Of a DNA stretch of 64,000 nt, positions 36,801 through 51,800 are shown one piece after another. Each line of letters opens with the position of its first letter. Position 1 is the first letter of the stretch. A model generated the notes under the pieces. It was not told where the DNA came from. It worked only from the letters and a program-made list of their open reading frames with translations, and did not search any database. The DNA is from Ancistrus triradiatus (Eukaryota > Chordata > Actinopteri > Siluriformes > Loricariidae), in assembly GCA_025084515.1 (NCBI GenBank), contig JAJAGP010000288.1:434001-498000 (forward strand), read 5' to 3'. The position numbers and the translations under genes were made by a program.

Positions 36801-39800
36801 GATATTATCCCAGTTGCAATATTTTTGACCACAGTGTCATATATTGGAATTGGGATAGTGGGCGAGGCCACGAGGACCTCAAAGTGATGTCATCCCAATT
36901 GCAATATATTTGACCACAGTGTCATATATTGCAATTGGGATGTGGGCGTGGCCTCGTGACATCATACTGATGTCATCCCAATTGCAATGTATTTGACCAC
37001 AGTCTTATATATTGGAATTGGGATGGGAGAGGGTCCCAATTAACATCGAATGAAAAATTTGTGGGACGTCCCAATTCAGGTATATTTGACACAATAACAA
37101 TATATTGGAATTGGGATGGGGTGTGCCAATATGCAAATGAAGGGTGGAAACCTGGCCCATAATTGTCCGCTTGGTGCGTGAGTACGCCTAGTGTTGTCCA
37201 ATACCTGTATATTGAACAGGGTCAGTACTTTGGATTTGATAATTGCCCAAGTTCCGATAGCCACTTAAATATATTGCAAAATGGATCCAAAATCGGAATA
37301 CAGTTCCAGTTCGCATATAAAGTGCCAATGGCAATATATATGAATGGGGCTTTGTCCAAAAGGTGTATACGCGGACTTACTGCAGACATGTTCAGCAGAA
37401 ATGTCAATTTTATAACCATATATATCTGAGAGTATAATAAATGGCCTACTGTTTACGTACTCTAATGGCCTCTGCCTCGGCTTCTGCCTCCATAATGAGC
37501 TGAAGACTAGATGTAAGAGAAAGAAAGAGAAGCAAGTGAGTAAAAAGAGGAAAAGAAGTATAAAAAGCAAACATATACATGTGATTTAGGTTTCTTTGTA
37601 TATTACCACATATTAGCACTGCAAACTAACAAAAGTCATTCTGTAAGCTCTCCAGACAAAACAATATATTATGGGATCTACCAATATCAGTAACTTACAG
37701 ATAATCAACAGGTTGTGCACACAGACAATTGTTGCAATAAATACAGTGGTGCTTGAAAGTCTGTGAACTCTTTAGAATTTTCTATATTTCTGCATAAATA
37801 TGACCTAAAACATCATCAGATTGTCACAAGTCCTAAAAGCAGATAAGGAGAACCCAATGAAACAAATTAGACAAAAATATTATACTTGGTCATTTATTTT
37901 ATTGAAGAAAATGGTTTAAAATGAAAGCATTATGTTTGGAGAAAGGAAAACACTGCATTCCAGCATAGGAACTGTATCCCATCTGTGACATATGGTGGTG
38001 GTAGTATCATGGTTTGGGCCTGCAACACATTCCAACTATGATTGGGGCAGGACAAGTTATGGCTAATAATGAGGTAAAAAAAAAACAACAACAACCAAAA
38101 AAAATTGACTAATGATGTTATATCTAACAGGTGATGTCAACAGGTAATTGTAATCATGTATTGGTACGGAATGGAAAGCAGTAAAAGCAGTATCCAGCAA
38201 AGGCTGAGTCTTTGAGGAGCAAAGAGGGTCTTCGGTTTGTCAACAAATGCACAAGCCAATTACTGAACTGTTTACAATGTCCCTCAAAGAAAAACTTAAA
38301 GGGATTTACATACATCATTATATCATTAAACAATTCAAAGAATCCGGAGGAATTTCAGTGCTTAAAGGGCATAATGCAGAAAAGTACATTTTAGAGCAAC
38401 ATATGCTGCCTTCAAGACAACATCTTTGACAGGGATGTGCATATGTTTTAAACAAGACAATGCAAAACCACAGAGTGCAGACATTACAACTACATGGCTG
38501 AAGACCAAGAATGTGGGGAGAATTTTGAAATGCAAAATGCAACAACGACAATCCTGTACGGTTGCACACCTTAAGACGTGTTTGCAGTAAGAACGGGACA
38601 AAATAACACCTGAAACATTTCAGTGTTTCGTATCCTCGTGCCAAAACCTCTTTTAAGTGTTGTGGTAAAATTACAAAGTGGTAAATGTTTTACCACCCCG
38701 ACTTTTTTTGGAATGTGATGCAGAGGCCTGAAATGCAGGAATGGATGTTTATTAACAAATGAAATGAAGTTGACCAGACAAAACATGAAATACCTTTGGT
38801 TCATACGGTCATTAAAGTAAATGTATGAAACTGTCCCAACTGTCCCACATACTGTACCACCTTTTTCTGATTTGTAGGGAAATAAGTCACTGAAATTTAA
38901 ACATATAATTAAAATCTTTATCATTATTTAGAATCAGGGCCAGAGCGGGGCCACTTCAACCCAGGGGTTTTATGCACAAGTCCTGCCCACTTTATCCATG
39001 GTGAAGAAAACTGGATAAATGAAGCGACAATTCAGCTCTTACTATACTGTTTTTTATTAGAAACATGTTAAATCATGTAGAAGTCATGTATAACTTAAAT
39101 AATATTTCACTTACATAGATGAACATTCCACTTCAAGGATAGGTTGATACATTAACAAAAATAATAGCAAAAACAATTTCATTTTCACAATAAATTGACT
39201 TAAAGGGAAATAAAACATTTGAAATAAAATGTATCTCACTATTCCATACATCGAAGCATAATTCACTATTGTTTACATGTTTTGGTTCATACTAAGAAGT
39301 GTAAACATCATCTACAACATCAACAGCCAATTGGTTTGCTGCTGCAAAAAATCATATTTTGGAATATTCAGCTATTCAAACAGACGTTTTAAAAATTGCT
39401 TTGATTTTTGTATAGGTTCACAACGTAGCCTAGCATTTGATATTATTTTAGTAATTACACTGATAAATCTTTAACCCTACAACTCCTAACAGTTGCCACT
39501 TCTATCAGTCTTGAAAAAATGTCTGTGAGCTTGACACATTTGACAGCGTTCTACTAGAATGGCCTTTTTTTTGGTCAACCTGGCGTTTCCAGCTCCTTCT
39601 GGTCCCCATCTTCCTTTACACTTATCATTACTGTATGCTCCTTAAGGAACTTGGAATAGACCTGAAATAAAGGTATAGGGACCTAACCAACTGCAATAAT
39701 TTCAGATTGGAACAATCTTCCTCAAATGGTAGCTGCCCTCTCCCAAACAGGGACTGTGGCAGGCAGCAAATAATGTGGAATGTGAAACTTTAAGGAAACT

Positions 39801-42800
39801 TACAATGAACTGGACGTTATTTTTTCCCCCGACCAGCCCAAAAGTGAAGTGCCCCATCAGGAAAACTACAGTAAAAAATTAATTAATTAAAAGTAATTTT
39901 TTTGCCTTGTGAGTGTACTTCAATTGCTTCGGAACATATTTTGCATCGTATTTGAGGTTGGTTAAAAGAAACCCTTGCCATTTATTTTCCTGAGTGTTAA
40001 AGTTTCCTCCAAAAGAAAACTTGCACTATGTGTGATTGGATTACCTAAACCTCAGGCAACTCAAACTCACCGCTCAGCTTCAGCCAGTTTCTCCAGACAG
40101 TAACGCTCGGCTTCAGCTGGCTTTTTGATCTTGGCCTCCAGCTCTTTCTCTCGTCGCAAGATCTCCTGTTGCTGCAGAGTGATCTGCTGTGTGCGCTCCA
40201 CCACCTGTATCTGCATTTTCTCCTCCTCAATACTCTGCTTAGTTTTAGCAACCTAGATGAAAGGTCAGAAAGCACAATAGAATGTGAACAACACAACTAG
40301 ACAGCAGGTTAAGCAGGTATAGAAATTCACAATTTAAGTGTAAAGTATTTCATTACTCACCCACTAGAGTGATGGATTCTGTCTAGGCTCTGTCACAAAC
40401 TGCATAAAACCAAACCCTTTCTTCTGAAATGTATGAATTCCCACTATAATATACTGTATATCTATCTGAACCACTAACCCACTATAATGAATGGTGATTA
40501 TGAAACTAATTATGTATAGGGCATTCTGAATGGTATGGCCTGGACCAGTGACTAAAATTATGGACTACTAGTCAGAAGTTTGTAAGTTCAAATTCTAGCC
40601 TCGGCAAGCTGCTACTATTAGTCAAGTCATTAACCCTCAAACCCTGTCATTGTGGACAAGGATGTCTGATAAATGCAAATCAAAAGTACAGATTCTTACC
40701 TCTAATTACGCCCTCTAATTACACCCTCCATTTTGACTGTATTCAGTACTTGATTATGAGCTAATAGCTGTTTGTTATATTGTATATCTATAGAGTATCT
40801 GCATTCATGTTAGAGAATCCAGAATGAATAAAACTAACAATTAATGTACTTTTGCACAATTCTTCAACTTGGCTCTGTGAAGCAATATTCTTTACAATTA
40901 ATGCTATTTGTTGACGTCAAATTATTAATTACTAAAAACTTATAATATTTATAACTTTTTAGTCTTTTATGGAACCATAAATAGGCAATTGGTCCCACAA
41001 ACGGAACCACTGCACTGAATAAGAAACTCTACCGGAGTGTGATGTGTTTTCAAAGTTAAATGAAGAAACATGGGGCAAAAAAGTAGTTAGTCAGCCACTG
41101 ATTGTGCAAGTTTACCTACTTAGAAAGATGAGACAAGGTCTGTAATTGGCCCTGTTCATTCTTCCCTTAACAAGGATCAGTTCTTGCATCTTGGGATGCA
41201 ACTCAGAAATCTTCTTTCTCCAGTTGGGTTTTTACCAAAAAGTTCTATTTTGGTTTCATCTGATTACATGATATTCTCCCAATCCTCTTCTGGATCATCC
41301 ATATGCTCTTTGCCAAACTTCAGACGGGCCTGGACATGTACTGGCTTAAGCAGAGGGACACGCCTGGCACAGCAGGATCCGAGTCCGTCTCGGCGTAGTG
41401 TGTTACTGATGGTAGCCTTTGTTACTTTGGTCCCAGCTCTTTGCAGGTCATTCATCAGATCCCTCCGTGTAGTTCTGGGATTTTTGCTCACCGTTCTCAT
41501 GATCATTTTGACCCCATGGGATGAGATCTTGCGTGAGGCCCCAGATCGATGGAGATTATCCACGGTCTTGTCTATTGTAGATTCACTCTTCCCATCCTGG
41601 TGGAGGTCTACAATTTTTCTCCTGGTGTCCTTCAACAGCTCTTTGGTCTTGGCCATGGTTGGGTTAGGAGTCTGACTGTTTGAGGCTGTGGACAGGTGTC
41701 TTGTATACAGATAACGAGGTCAAACAGGTGCCATTAATACAGGCAACTTTTGGAGGACAGAAAAGCTTCTTAAAGAACAAGTTACAGGTCTGTGAGAGCC
41801 AGAAATGTTGCTTGTTTGTGGGAGACCAAATACTTATTTTTCACCATGATGTAAATTAAATTCCTTAAAAATCCTACAATGTGATTTCCTGGAATTTTTT
41901 TCTCATTTTTTCTCTCATTGCTGAAGTGTACCTATGATGAAAATTACAGTCCTCTCTCATCTTTCTAAGTATGAAAACTTGCACAATCAGTGGCTGACTA
42001 AATACTGTTTTGCCCCACTGTACATAAATGCATTCATCTGAAGGGCATGGCTTTATATTCAGCTGAGTTGTTCAGGAGTATTATTCACAGCTATACTCTA
42101 AATTCAGTTTGGACAACTGTGTATAATATGTGTAATGAGTGTTGAGAATGAGTGGGCGAGAGTTGCAACTAGACAAACTGAGTCTAGTCTAGCACGTACA
42201 TAAACTGAATACCCCCTAGCTTAGAGAATTACAGGGAGGATTTGTTTGTAACATCAACAAACTCATATAAACGCTCCTGACAGTCTCAGGATGTTCTGTA
42301 CTAGAACAATGACTTGTAACCTCTTTCCTGGTTATGACTAAAGGGGATGTTGTCATCAGTATGGTTCAAAATCAATATTTACCTATTTTTAATTGGTACA
42401 TATAGATATAAAATGTATGAAAACTTCAAGATTAGGGTCTAGGCTAGCCATGACTTTTCAAAGTAACTTTCTAAATAAACAAAACCAAAAAGTGATGGTG
42501 GAACGCTTAGGGAACAAGACCTGAAAAAATGCATCTGGGAAAAGCAACTATAAAGACATTTTCTTTTTCACTGTGCATTTGTGCATATGCTTTTGCAATT
42601 CTATTTTTTCATTGTTTTTCCTTTACCTGCAATTGATAGGCCATTTCCGACTCTGCTTTTTTAGTGTTGACCTCAATGTCATAGGCTGCTTTTTTCAACT
42701 CAAAGTCTCTCTGAGCTTTAGCCATTTGAATTTCATTCATATACTGAGCAGACACCTTTTCCTGCAACGCATGTGCCTCCTAAAGAAAGATGACGTGGGT

Positions 42801-45800
42801 TAATGGAAATAAGAGGAAGCAATTGCACAATTCAACATAAGTATTGAGAAAAATATGAAGGAGCATACCTATCTGAAACATCTCATGGGTATGAAGGAGC
42901 ATACCTATGAGACTGACAGGCTTAAATGTAACTGAATGTACAAATCATCACTGCTGAAGATGAGACCCAAGTATGTAGTGAAGAACCTCTATGGGACAAA
43001 CTGCCTTGCAGGCCCAAATGTATTAGGTTAAATAAACGGACTGGCTCCTGTAACACTCATACATTTGCTCTTTGGCAAGTGATATTGTTCAAATCACATA
43101 CTACAGTCGTATGACAAAGTTTGGGCACCCCTGATAATTTTCATGATTTTTCTTTATAAATCATTGGTTGTCCAGCTCAGCAATTTCAGGTAAATATATC
43201 ATATAGCAGATGAACACCGTGATATTTGAGAAGTGAAATTAAGTTTATAGGTTTTACAGAAAGTGTGTGCAGTAATTATTCAAACAAAATTAGGCAGGTG
43301 CATAAATTTGGGCACCCTTGTCATTTGAATACCTTTAGCACTAATTATGAGAACACAAAATTTGTTTTGTAAGCTCATTGACCCTTGATCTACATACACA
43401 AGTGAATCCAACTATGAGAAAGTGTTAAGGTGGCCAATTGGAAGTTTTTCTCCTCTTTGTATCTTCTCTGAAGAGTGGCAACATGGGAGCCTCAAAACAA
43501 CTCTCAAATGGCCTGAAAACAAAGGCTGTTCAACATCATGGTTCAGGGAAGGGAAAAGCTCTCTCAGAGATTTCAGCTGTCAGTTTCCACTGTGAGGGAA
43601 CATAGTGAGGCAATGGAAGACCACAGCGCACACAGTTCTAGTTAAGGAACTCCCGAAGTGGCAGACCAAGAAAAAAGTCAGATAGGCAGAGGCGAAGGAT
43701 GGTGAGAACAGTCATAGTCAAAAGCCACACCTCCAAAGACCTACAACCTCATCTTGCTGCAGATGGTGTCACTGTTCATCGTTCAACTATACAGCGCACT
43801 TTGCACAAGGAGAGGCTGTATGGGAGAGTAAATGCAGAAGAAGCCTTTTCTGCAGACACGCCACAAAAAGAGTCACTTGAGGTGTGCTACAGCACATTTG
43901 GACAATCCAGCTTCATTATGGAATAAAGTGCTGTGTACTGATGAAACTAAAATTGAGTTATTTGGACATAACAAGGAGCGGAAAAGGAACACAGCATCCC
44001 AAGACAAACACTTGCTACCCACAGTAAAATTTGGTGGCGGTTCCATAATGCCCGCGGGACTGTGTGGCCAGTGCAGGTACTAGGAATCTTGTTAAAATTG
44101 AGGGTCGCATGGATTCCAGTTAATATCTCCAGATTCTTAAGAACAATGTTCAAGAATCAGTGACAAAGTTGCACCGAGGCCAACGACCCCAAACCCTGCT
44201 CATAATCTACTAAGGCATTCATGCAGAGGAACCAGTACAACGTTCTGGAATGGCCATCTCAGTCCCCAGACATGAATATTACTGAAAATGTGGGCTGTCC
44301 ATGCTTGGAAACCATCAAAGATGACTGAACTGGAGATGTTTCTAAAGAAGAATGGTCCAAAGCACCTTCAACCAGAATCCAGACTGGAAGCTGTAGGAAG
44401 CGTTTAGCGGCTGTTATTTCTACAAAATGAGGATCTACTAAATATTGATGTAATTTTTCTGCTGGGGTGCCCAAATTTATGCACCTGCCTAATTTTGTTT
44501 GAATAATTACTGCACACTTTCTGTAAATCCATAAACTTCATTTCACTTCTCAAATATCACTGTGTTCATCTGCTATATGATATATTTAACTCAAGTTGCT
44601 GATCTGAACAACCAATGATTTATAAACTAAATCATGAAAATTATCAGGGGTGCCCAAACTTTTTCATACGACTGTATATCTTGCTAATTTAAATCTTAAT
44701 ATTAATCAGTACACCAGTCAGAAGCTCATCTGGTGTGCAGTTTGTGTTGATCATCCTGTAGTCCTTCATCAGTGGCCACAGAACACTGCCCAGAAGATTT
44801 CTAATTGGTGGACTATTCTCAGTCCAGCAGTGACACTGAGGTGTTTAATAACTCCAGCAGCACTGCTGTGTCTGATCCACTCATACCAGCACCACATCAG
44901 TATTATTGCAGTGTTTAGAATGATCCACCACCCAAATAATACCTGCTCTGTGCTGGTCCTGACCATTTAAGAACAAGGAGAGTGGAGGCTAACATAATAT
45001 GCAGAGAAACAGATGGACTACAGACTGTAATTATAGAACTACAAACATCTCCTATGTGGTAAAAAGTGGCTGATATAATGGACAGTGGGTGTAGAAACAA
45101 TGGGTTCTGATAATATTCTGATATAACTTTGTGTAACTGTTATATATCCATATCATTCATTTGTTAAGAAAGTACCCGGATAACAGCATCTCTTTTGTTC
45201 AAGGCCTCTCCAATACGGGCATCCTTCTGCACCTGAGCTGTACGGGCTTTTCCCAGAGAGTGCAGGTAGTTCTGTCAGAGACAGCAGTAAGGGATAGACA
45301 CTAAAATCCTTTGTAGTGTTTATTTAAAAAGGTACACACAGTGTGAAAATCCACATACACACCTGGTCGTCATGAACATCCTTGAGTGTATAACTGACTA
45401 CACTGATGCCCATGTTGACAAGGTCAGAAGAGGCAACTTTAAACACTTGCTCAGAAAACTTCTTACGATCCTTATAGATTTCCTTCAAAATAGATTCAGA
45501 TCAGAAGTGAGTATTTCATAATTAACCTATTATGATGGTTTATTAAAGCATTAAAAGCATTAAAAGATCATTAAAATGAGTTCCACTGTGACATGCAATT
45601 CTCTTTCTGTCATGCTTTAAGAACAGTAACTACTATATAATTTGCCATTATACTACCTCTACAGTCAAATGGGCAATGATGGCTCTTTGATGGCCTTCGA
45701 GGGTTTCCAGGGCAATTTGGGCAATCTCTGCTTCAGACTTCCCCATAAACATCTGGCATGCTGCTGCCAACATCTGCTTATTCTGTCCCTGAATCTTCAT

Positions 45801-48800
45801 CTGGATGGAAAAAGAATTGTGGTTCTACATAGAACATACAACATACTGTGCAAAAGTATTAAGCATTCTATTTTTTTAATTTATATTCTGCTTATTCTTT
45901 ATTTAAGTTTTAGAGGTCACTGCACTTTGTAGTTATATAATTACAGACTGTAGTCCATCTGTTTCTTTACATCCTTTGGTAGTCTCCTTTACTCTGTTCT
46001 CTAATGGTCAGGACCCACCCAACACAGCCCAACAGGACAACCACAGATCAGGTACTATTTGGGTGGTGGATCATTCTCAGCACTGCAGTGACACTGATGT
46101 GGTGGTGATGTGTCAGTGTGTGTTGAGTCGGTATGCCTGGATCAGACACAGCAGTGTTGCTGGAGTTTTAAGTGTCACTGCTGCGTGAGAATGATCCACC
46201 ACCACAATGACCAAACAGTACCTGATCTGTGGTGGTCCTGACCATTAGACAACAGAGTAAAGGTGAATAACAAAGTATATATACAGAAACAGATGTGTGT
46301 AATACAGACATCAGTATGTAATTGTAGATCTACAAAGTGCAGTGACCTCTAAAGCTTAAATAAAGAATAAGCAGAAAATATATAGATTGTTTAAAACTTT
46401 TGCATACTGTGTATTACATACAGTGGTGCTTGAACGTTTGTGAAGCCTTTAAAATTTTCTATATTTCTGCATAAATATGACCTAAAACATCATCAGATTC
46501 TCACACAAGTCCTAAAATTAGATAGAGAACCCAGTTAAAGAAATGAGACAACAGCATTACACTTGGTCATTTATTTATTGAAGAAAATTATCCAATATTA
46601 CATATTAGTGAGTGGCAAAAGTATGTGAACCTTTTCTTTCAGTATCTGGTGTGACCCCCCTGTGCAGCAATAACCGCAACTAAACTTTTCCTGTAACTGT
46701 TAAGCAGTCCTGCACACCAACTTGGTGGAATTTTAGCCCATTCATCCGTAAAGAACAGCTTCAACTCTGGGATGTTTTTGGGTTTCCTCACATTAACTGC
46801 TCGCATCAGGTCCTTCCACAACATTTCGATTGTATTAAGGTCAGGACTTTAACTTGGCTATTCCAAAACATTAACTATATTCTTCTTTTAACTATTCTTT
46901 GGTAGAACGACTTGTGTGCTTAGGGTCGTTGTCTTGCTGCATGACCCACCTTCTCTTGAGATTCAGTTCATGGACAGGTGTCCTGACATTTTCCTTTAGG
47001 ATTTTCTGATATAATTCAGAATTCATTGTTCCATCACTGATGGCAAGCTGTCCTGGCCCAGGTGCAGCAAAACATCATGTTTCACAGATGGTACAAGGTG
47101 GGACAAGATGGGATAAGGTTCCTATGCTGGAATGCAGTGTTTTCCTTTCTCCAAACATAACGCTTTTCTTTTAAAACAAAACGTTCTATTTTGGTCACAT
47201 CCATGCACAAAACATTCATCGAATAGCCAGAGCTTGTCCACGTGATCTTTAGCAAACTGCAGACGAGCAGCAATGTTCCTTTTGGAGAGCAGTGGCTTTC
47301 TCCTTGCAACCCTGCCATGCACACCATTGTTGTTCAGTGTTCTTCTGATGGTGGACTCATGAACATTAACATTAGCCAATGTGAAAGAGGCCTTAGAAGT
47401 TGCTTAGAAGAAGCTGTATATGATAGCACACAACAGAGAGAGAACGCTGACCACTGACGCAAGGATTGTGAGGATCTGGCAACCCAGACTCATTAGCGCC
47501 GATTCAGGGTGCACGCTGTTTTATAGCTGTTAGCAGTTTATTACTTTTTAACTATTTTAATTCCCGATCGCATTTGTATCGTATATATAGAGTACTTTTT
47601 ACAACATATTAATCATTTCCTTCTATTACCAGCGTATTATATTTTTCGCCGCTAATCGTTATTTAGTAACTTTACAGAATACCGTGTTTGCAGTAATTAG
47701 CCATTAATGCAACCAGAGTTGCGTCTAATTAGCCATTAATGCAACCAGAGTTGCGTCTTTTTCGGCCTCATCTTTTGTGTGTTTTTATAACTTTTAACAG
47801 CCTTTTCCCACTTTCTTTTTTTTCTGAGACTTAGTTTTTGTGACGTTTTGTATTAACTTTCCATCGACACTTAAATCAAGAATTACATTGGACCATCGAC
47901 TGCAGCTTACCATCGGCTAAATCATATCTTCAATCGGCACCCCACAACACCACTCGAAGCTAAGTAACTTTAATTTATTATTTAATCAATTGTATTAACA
48001 TGGCTTCTGATGCGCTTGTTCCCTGTGCCGAATGTGGCATGTTTAGCTATTCCTACTTCATCATTAGTTTAAATTTTATTTGTGATAGGTGTAGGCTTGT
48101 AGATAGTCTGACGGGGAAGACTGCAGTTTTAGAGGCGCGCATCCAAACATGAGAGAAGGCTAGCTCAGCTTCTAGCTTAGCAGATGTGGATGCCACAGGT
48201 ATATTTAGTGCCCCCGCCCCAGCAGTGCCCTCGCAGCAAGTGGGTGAGGGTTCAGTGACGTAGTCGTAAGGCAAGCCCACCTGAGCACCACTCTTTACCT
48301 GTTCACGTGTCCAACAGGTTTACCCTCCTCAGTGAAACACCCACTGAGCAGCCTATTGAAAGAGCTCTGGTCATAGGTGACTCTATTTCACGTGAAACTA
48401 GCTACCCCTTTAGGGACACCGACAGCTAGAGTTACATGTTTCCCAGGAGCCAGAGTGCCGGACATTGTAATGAGTCTTAGTGAACTCGAGAGCCGTAGAT
48501 TCTCTAAGATAGTCGTTCATGTAGGGGCTAATGATATACGCCTTCGACGGTCCGAGGTTACTAAGGCTAATTTTGAAGAGGTGGTTAGAGTGCCGAAGAC
48601 AATGTCTGCTGCAGTAATGTGCTCTGGCCCCATCCCAATGCAGCAAGGCGACCAAGCCTACAGCAGGTTATTGTCGCCGAATTGCTGGCTGTCCAAATGG
48701 TGCTCTGAAAACAATGTGGGCTTTATAGATAATTGGACAATCTTTGAGGGTAAACCTGTCCTTTTAGAATGGAACGGTGTCCAGCCCACTTGGGAGGGTG

Positions 48801-51800
48801 CTGCTCTCATCTCCTGACACATTGCCCATTGATTCCTTGCCACTGTCGCCCTAGGCTTGCTCAAATTGGGATTGGATGTAGTTATTAGGAGATAATCTAA
48901 ACTTGTAAAGTTGCTTTGAGACAATGCTCAATTGTAAAAAGCGCTATATAAATAGACTTGACTTGACTTGACCCATAGTCTCATGGCCGGATTGGTTAGA
49001 GACTGACTATCCAGAGCAGGGGTGAGGCAGCAGACAGACAGGCTTAACCAACTGTCTGCTGGTAGCCATGCACCGTCACCCAGAACTCATGTTATTAAAA
49101 CTGTGTCGGTTACCTGCATCTGCACTAAACATAAACTCTCTCAAAATTCTGTTTTAATAACCTCATTAGTATAAACACAGATAGCTCCCATAGAAATAAC
49201 AATCTTAAACTAAAGCTAGGCTTACTTAACAATAGATCACTTATAAACAAAGCAGTGATTGTAAATGAAATGATAACTGATAAACGCTTACACACTCTCT
49301 GTCTTACTGAAACTTACTTAAATAGGTTCTATTAGTGGGACCCAAGGCTGTGAGAGATAGGTTGGCTACATCTATCCTAAATCTAGATGGCTGTCCAGTA
49401 TTGCCCAGTCCGTCTGTAAAAAACTTAGGAGTCATATTTGATTCAGATCCTTTGATTCCCACATTAGCAACATCATTTGAATTTCTATCTTTCAATTACA
49501 TAATATCGCTAAACTTAGAAATATCGTTTAGAAGATGCTTAAAAGATGTTTTAAAGATGTGGAGAAACTGGTTCATGCGTTTATAACCTCAAGGTTGGAT
49601 TACTGCAATGCCTTACTTACTGGGTGCTCTTGTCTTTATCAGTTCAAAAAGGGCAAGAGTTTATTTAACAATTCCCACAAGGCACAGAAAACGAGGCCAC
49701 ATAAACAAAAATAACAACAATAATAACGAATCAGCACTAATGACAATAATTACAATAAAAATAATAATAAAGAACAAAACGGTAACAATGCCAGAGGTAC
49801 ACAAGTCCGAAACAAGCAAGAACACAGTGAACCAAAAGGCACGGGTGGGTGTAAAGCCGGCTGGGAGACCCACAGAGAGCTGAGGGACAACGCCGACAAG
49901 GCGAAGCTACGAAGCAAGCGAGGAAACCAGAACAACCCGAAAAAACGGAGGCAGGGCACAGATCCTAACGGAGGTCAGAGCGACGTACCCAGCCACAAAC
50001 TAAGAGACCCGGTGTCCCCGGATACACCACTATACAGCGCTTCTACCTGACCGCGGGCTGAGCAGCGGAGCTAACCGACATGGAATGCACAGAAACAGGG
50101 GTAACAAGCTCAGGTGCCGGGTTAGCAAACGCTAATGCCTCATCGACGGGGTTGCATGGCACAGTGGGCTTGGAGAAGGGGCTGGCGTGCATGGAAACAG
50201 GGCGACAAGGCATGAGCGGCTCATCTACCAAGCTAGACGACACGGCGGGCTCAGGAGGAGAATTATGCGGCGCTAGCGGCTCATTGGGGAAGCCACGTGG
50301 TGCGACAAGCCAGGATAAGGGACTGGAAGCCTTGGTTTCAGGGTTGATGGGAGCTGACGGCTCATCCCTGGAGCTAGGCAGCACACCAAACTCCAACGCA
50401 GGGCTAGCGGGCCTACACACCGGGCTGTCGGGTTCTAGTAGGCGTACCAACGGGGCTAAGTGGCACCAGTGGCTCATCTCCTGCAATACGTGCAGGAGGC
50501 GGAACAAGGGACTGGCAAGCTTGGGACCCAGATGGCGCAGTGCTAGCTGGCTCCTCTACCGAGCCGGGTGGGCCAGACACTGCGTCTCATGGCGCTAGTG
50601 ACTTCATAGACACCTCTTTAGCAGGAGGGTCAAAAGTGACAATGTTCACAGTGACTGAGGTGGCGTGCAGGGCATCCTCGGCTGACGACGTGGCTCCCTG
50701 GATGTCCACGGCAGGCGGAGAGGGGTCCACGACGTCCTCAGCGATGGGCAGGATGTCGTGCAAGATGTCTTCATTGAGCGGAGCAGCGCGCAGGATGGCC
50801 CTGGCAAGTGAGGCGGCTCGCAGAGTGTCCTCGGCGAGAGAAGCTGCTCTACAGACGTCACCAGTGGGCGAGGGCATGCTCTGGGAGGTCTCTGGAGTGA
50901 GCAAGGCACTCTGGACGGTCTCCGGAGGGGGCACGCCCTGGGCTGGCCTGGTCCTGGTGTCAACCCGGATTCCCCAACAACCCACAAGCTGGGGGTCGTG
51001 GAGACAACTGAGCTGGAGAGGGCGGCGGAGCTTAAAAGCGCTGGCTGAATTCGGCCTCCAGCGCCTCCAGGAATTGCTCCATGATCCCCTGTGCGAACTG
51101 CGGGTAACATTCTAGAGCCCACTCCCAGGCTCTGTCTCAGAGGGAGAGGACCACAGCCCGCAGCAGGTCCTCCTGTGGACACATAGAAAAGAAAGAAACA
51201 AACACGCTGCACTGGTCAAAAATAGTCTGCATAGGCTGGGATCCCCGCTGAAAGGATCCGGGTGGCGGGGCATGGAGCTGAGACCCGCTGTCTGCTGGCC
51301 TGGTGGGAGTATTCTGTCAAGGGGGCCGCAAGGCATGGGCAGGCAAATGTGGATCTCAGTTCAAAAAGGGCAAGAGTTTATTTAACAGTTCCACCAAGGC
51401 ACAGGAAACGAGGCCACACAAACAATAATAATAACAATAATAATGAATCAGCACTAATGATAATAATTACAATAAAAATAATAATAAAGAACAAAACGGT
51501 AACAATGCCAGAGGTACACAAGTCCGAAACAAGGAAACACACAGAAAACCAAAAGGCACGAGAGCGAGGAAGCTAAAGCCGGCCGGGAGACCTACAGAAA
51601 GCTAAGGGACAACACCGACAAGGCGAAGCTATGAAGCAAGTGAGGAAACCAGAACAAACCAAAAAAACAGGGGCAGGGCACGGATCCTGACAGCTCTAGT
51701 AAATCTATAAATAAACTCCAATTAGTTCAGAATGCAGCTGCCTGAGTGCTAACTCGAACTAGAAAATTTGATCATATCAGTCCTGTTCTATCATCACTAC

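Noticed and set aside
50080..51115. Long plus-strand ORFs rich in Gly/Ser/Ala
   Set aside because: They are antisense to the gag-like region of an LTR element whose coding strand is minus.
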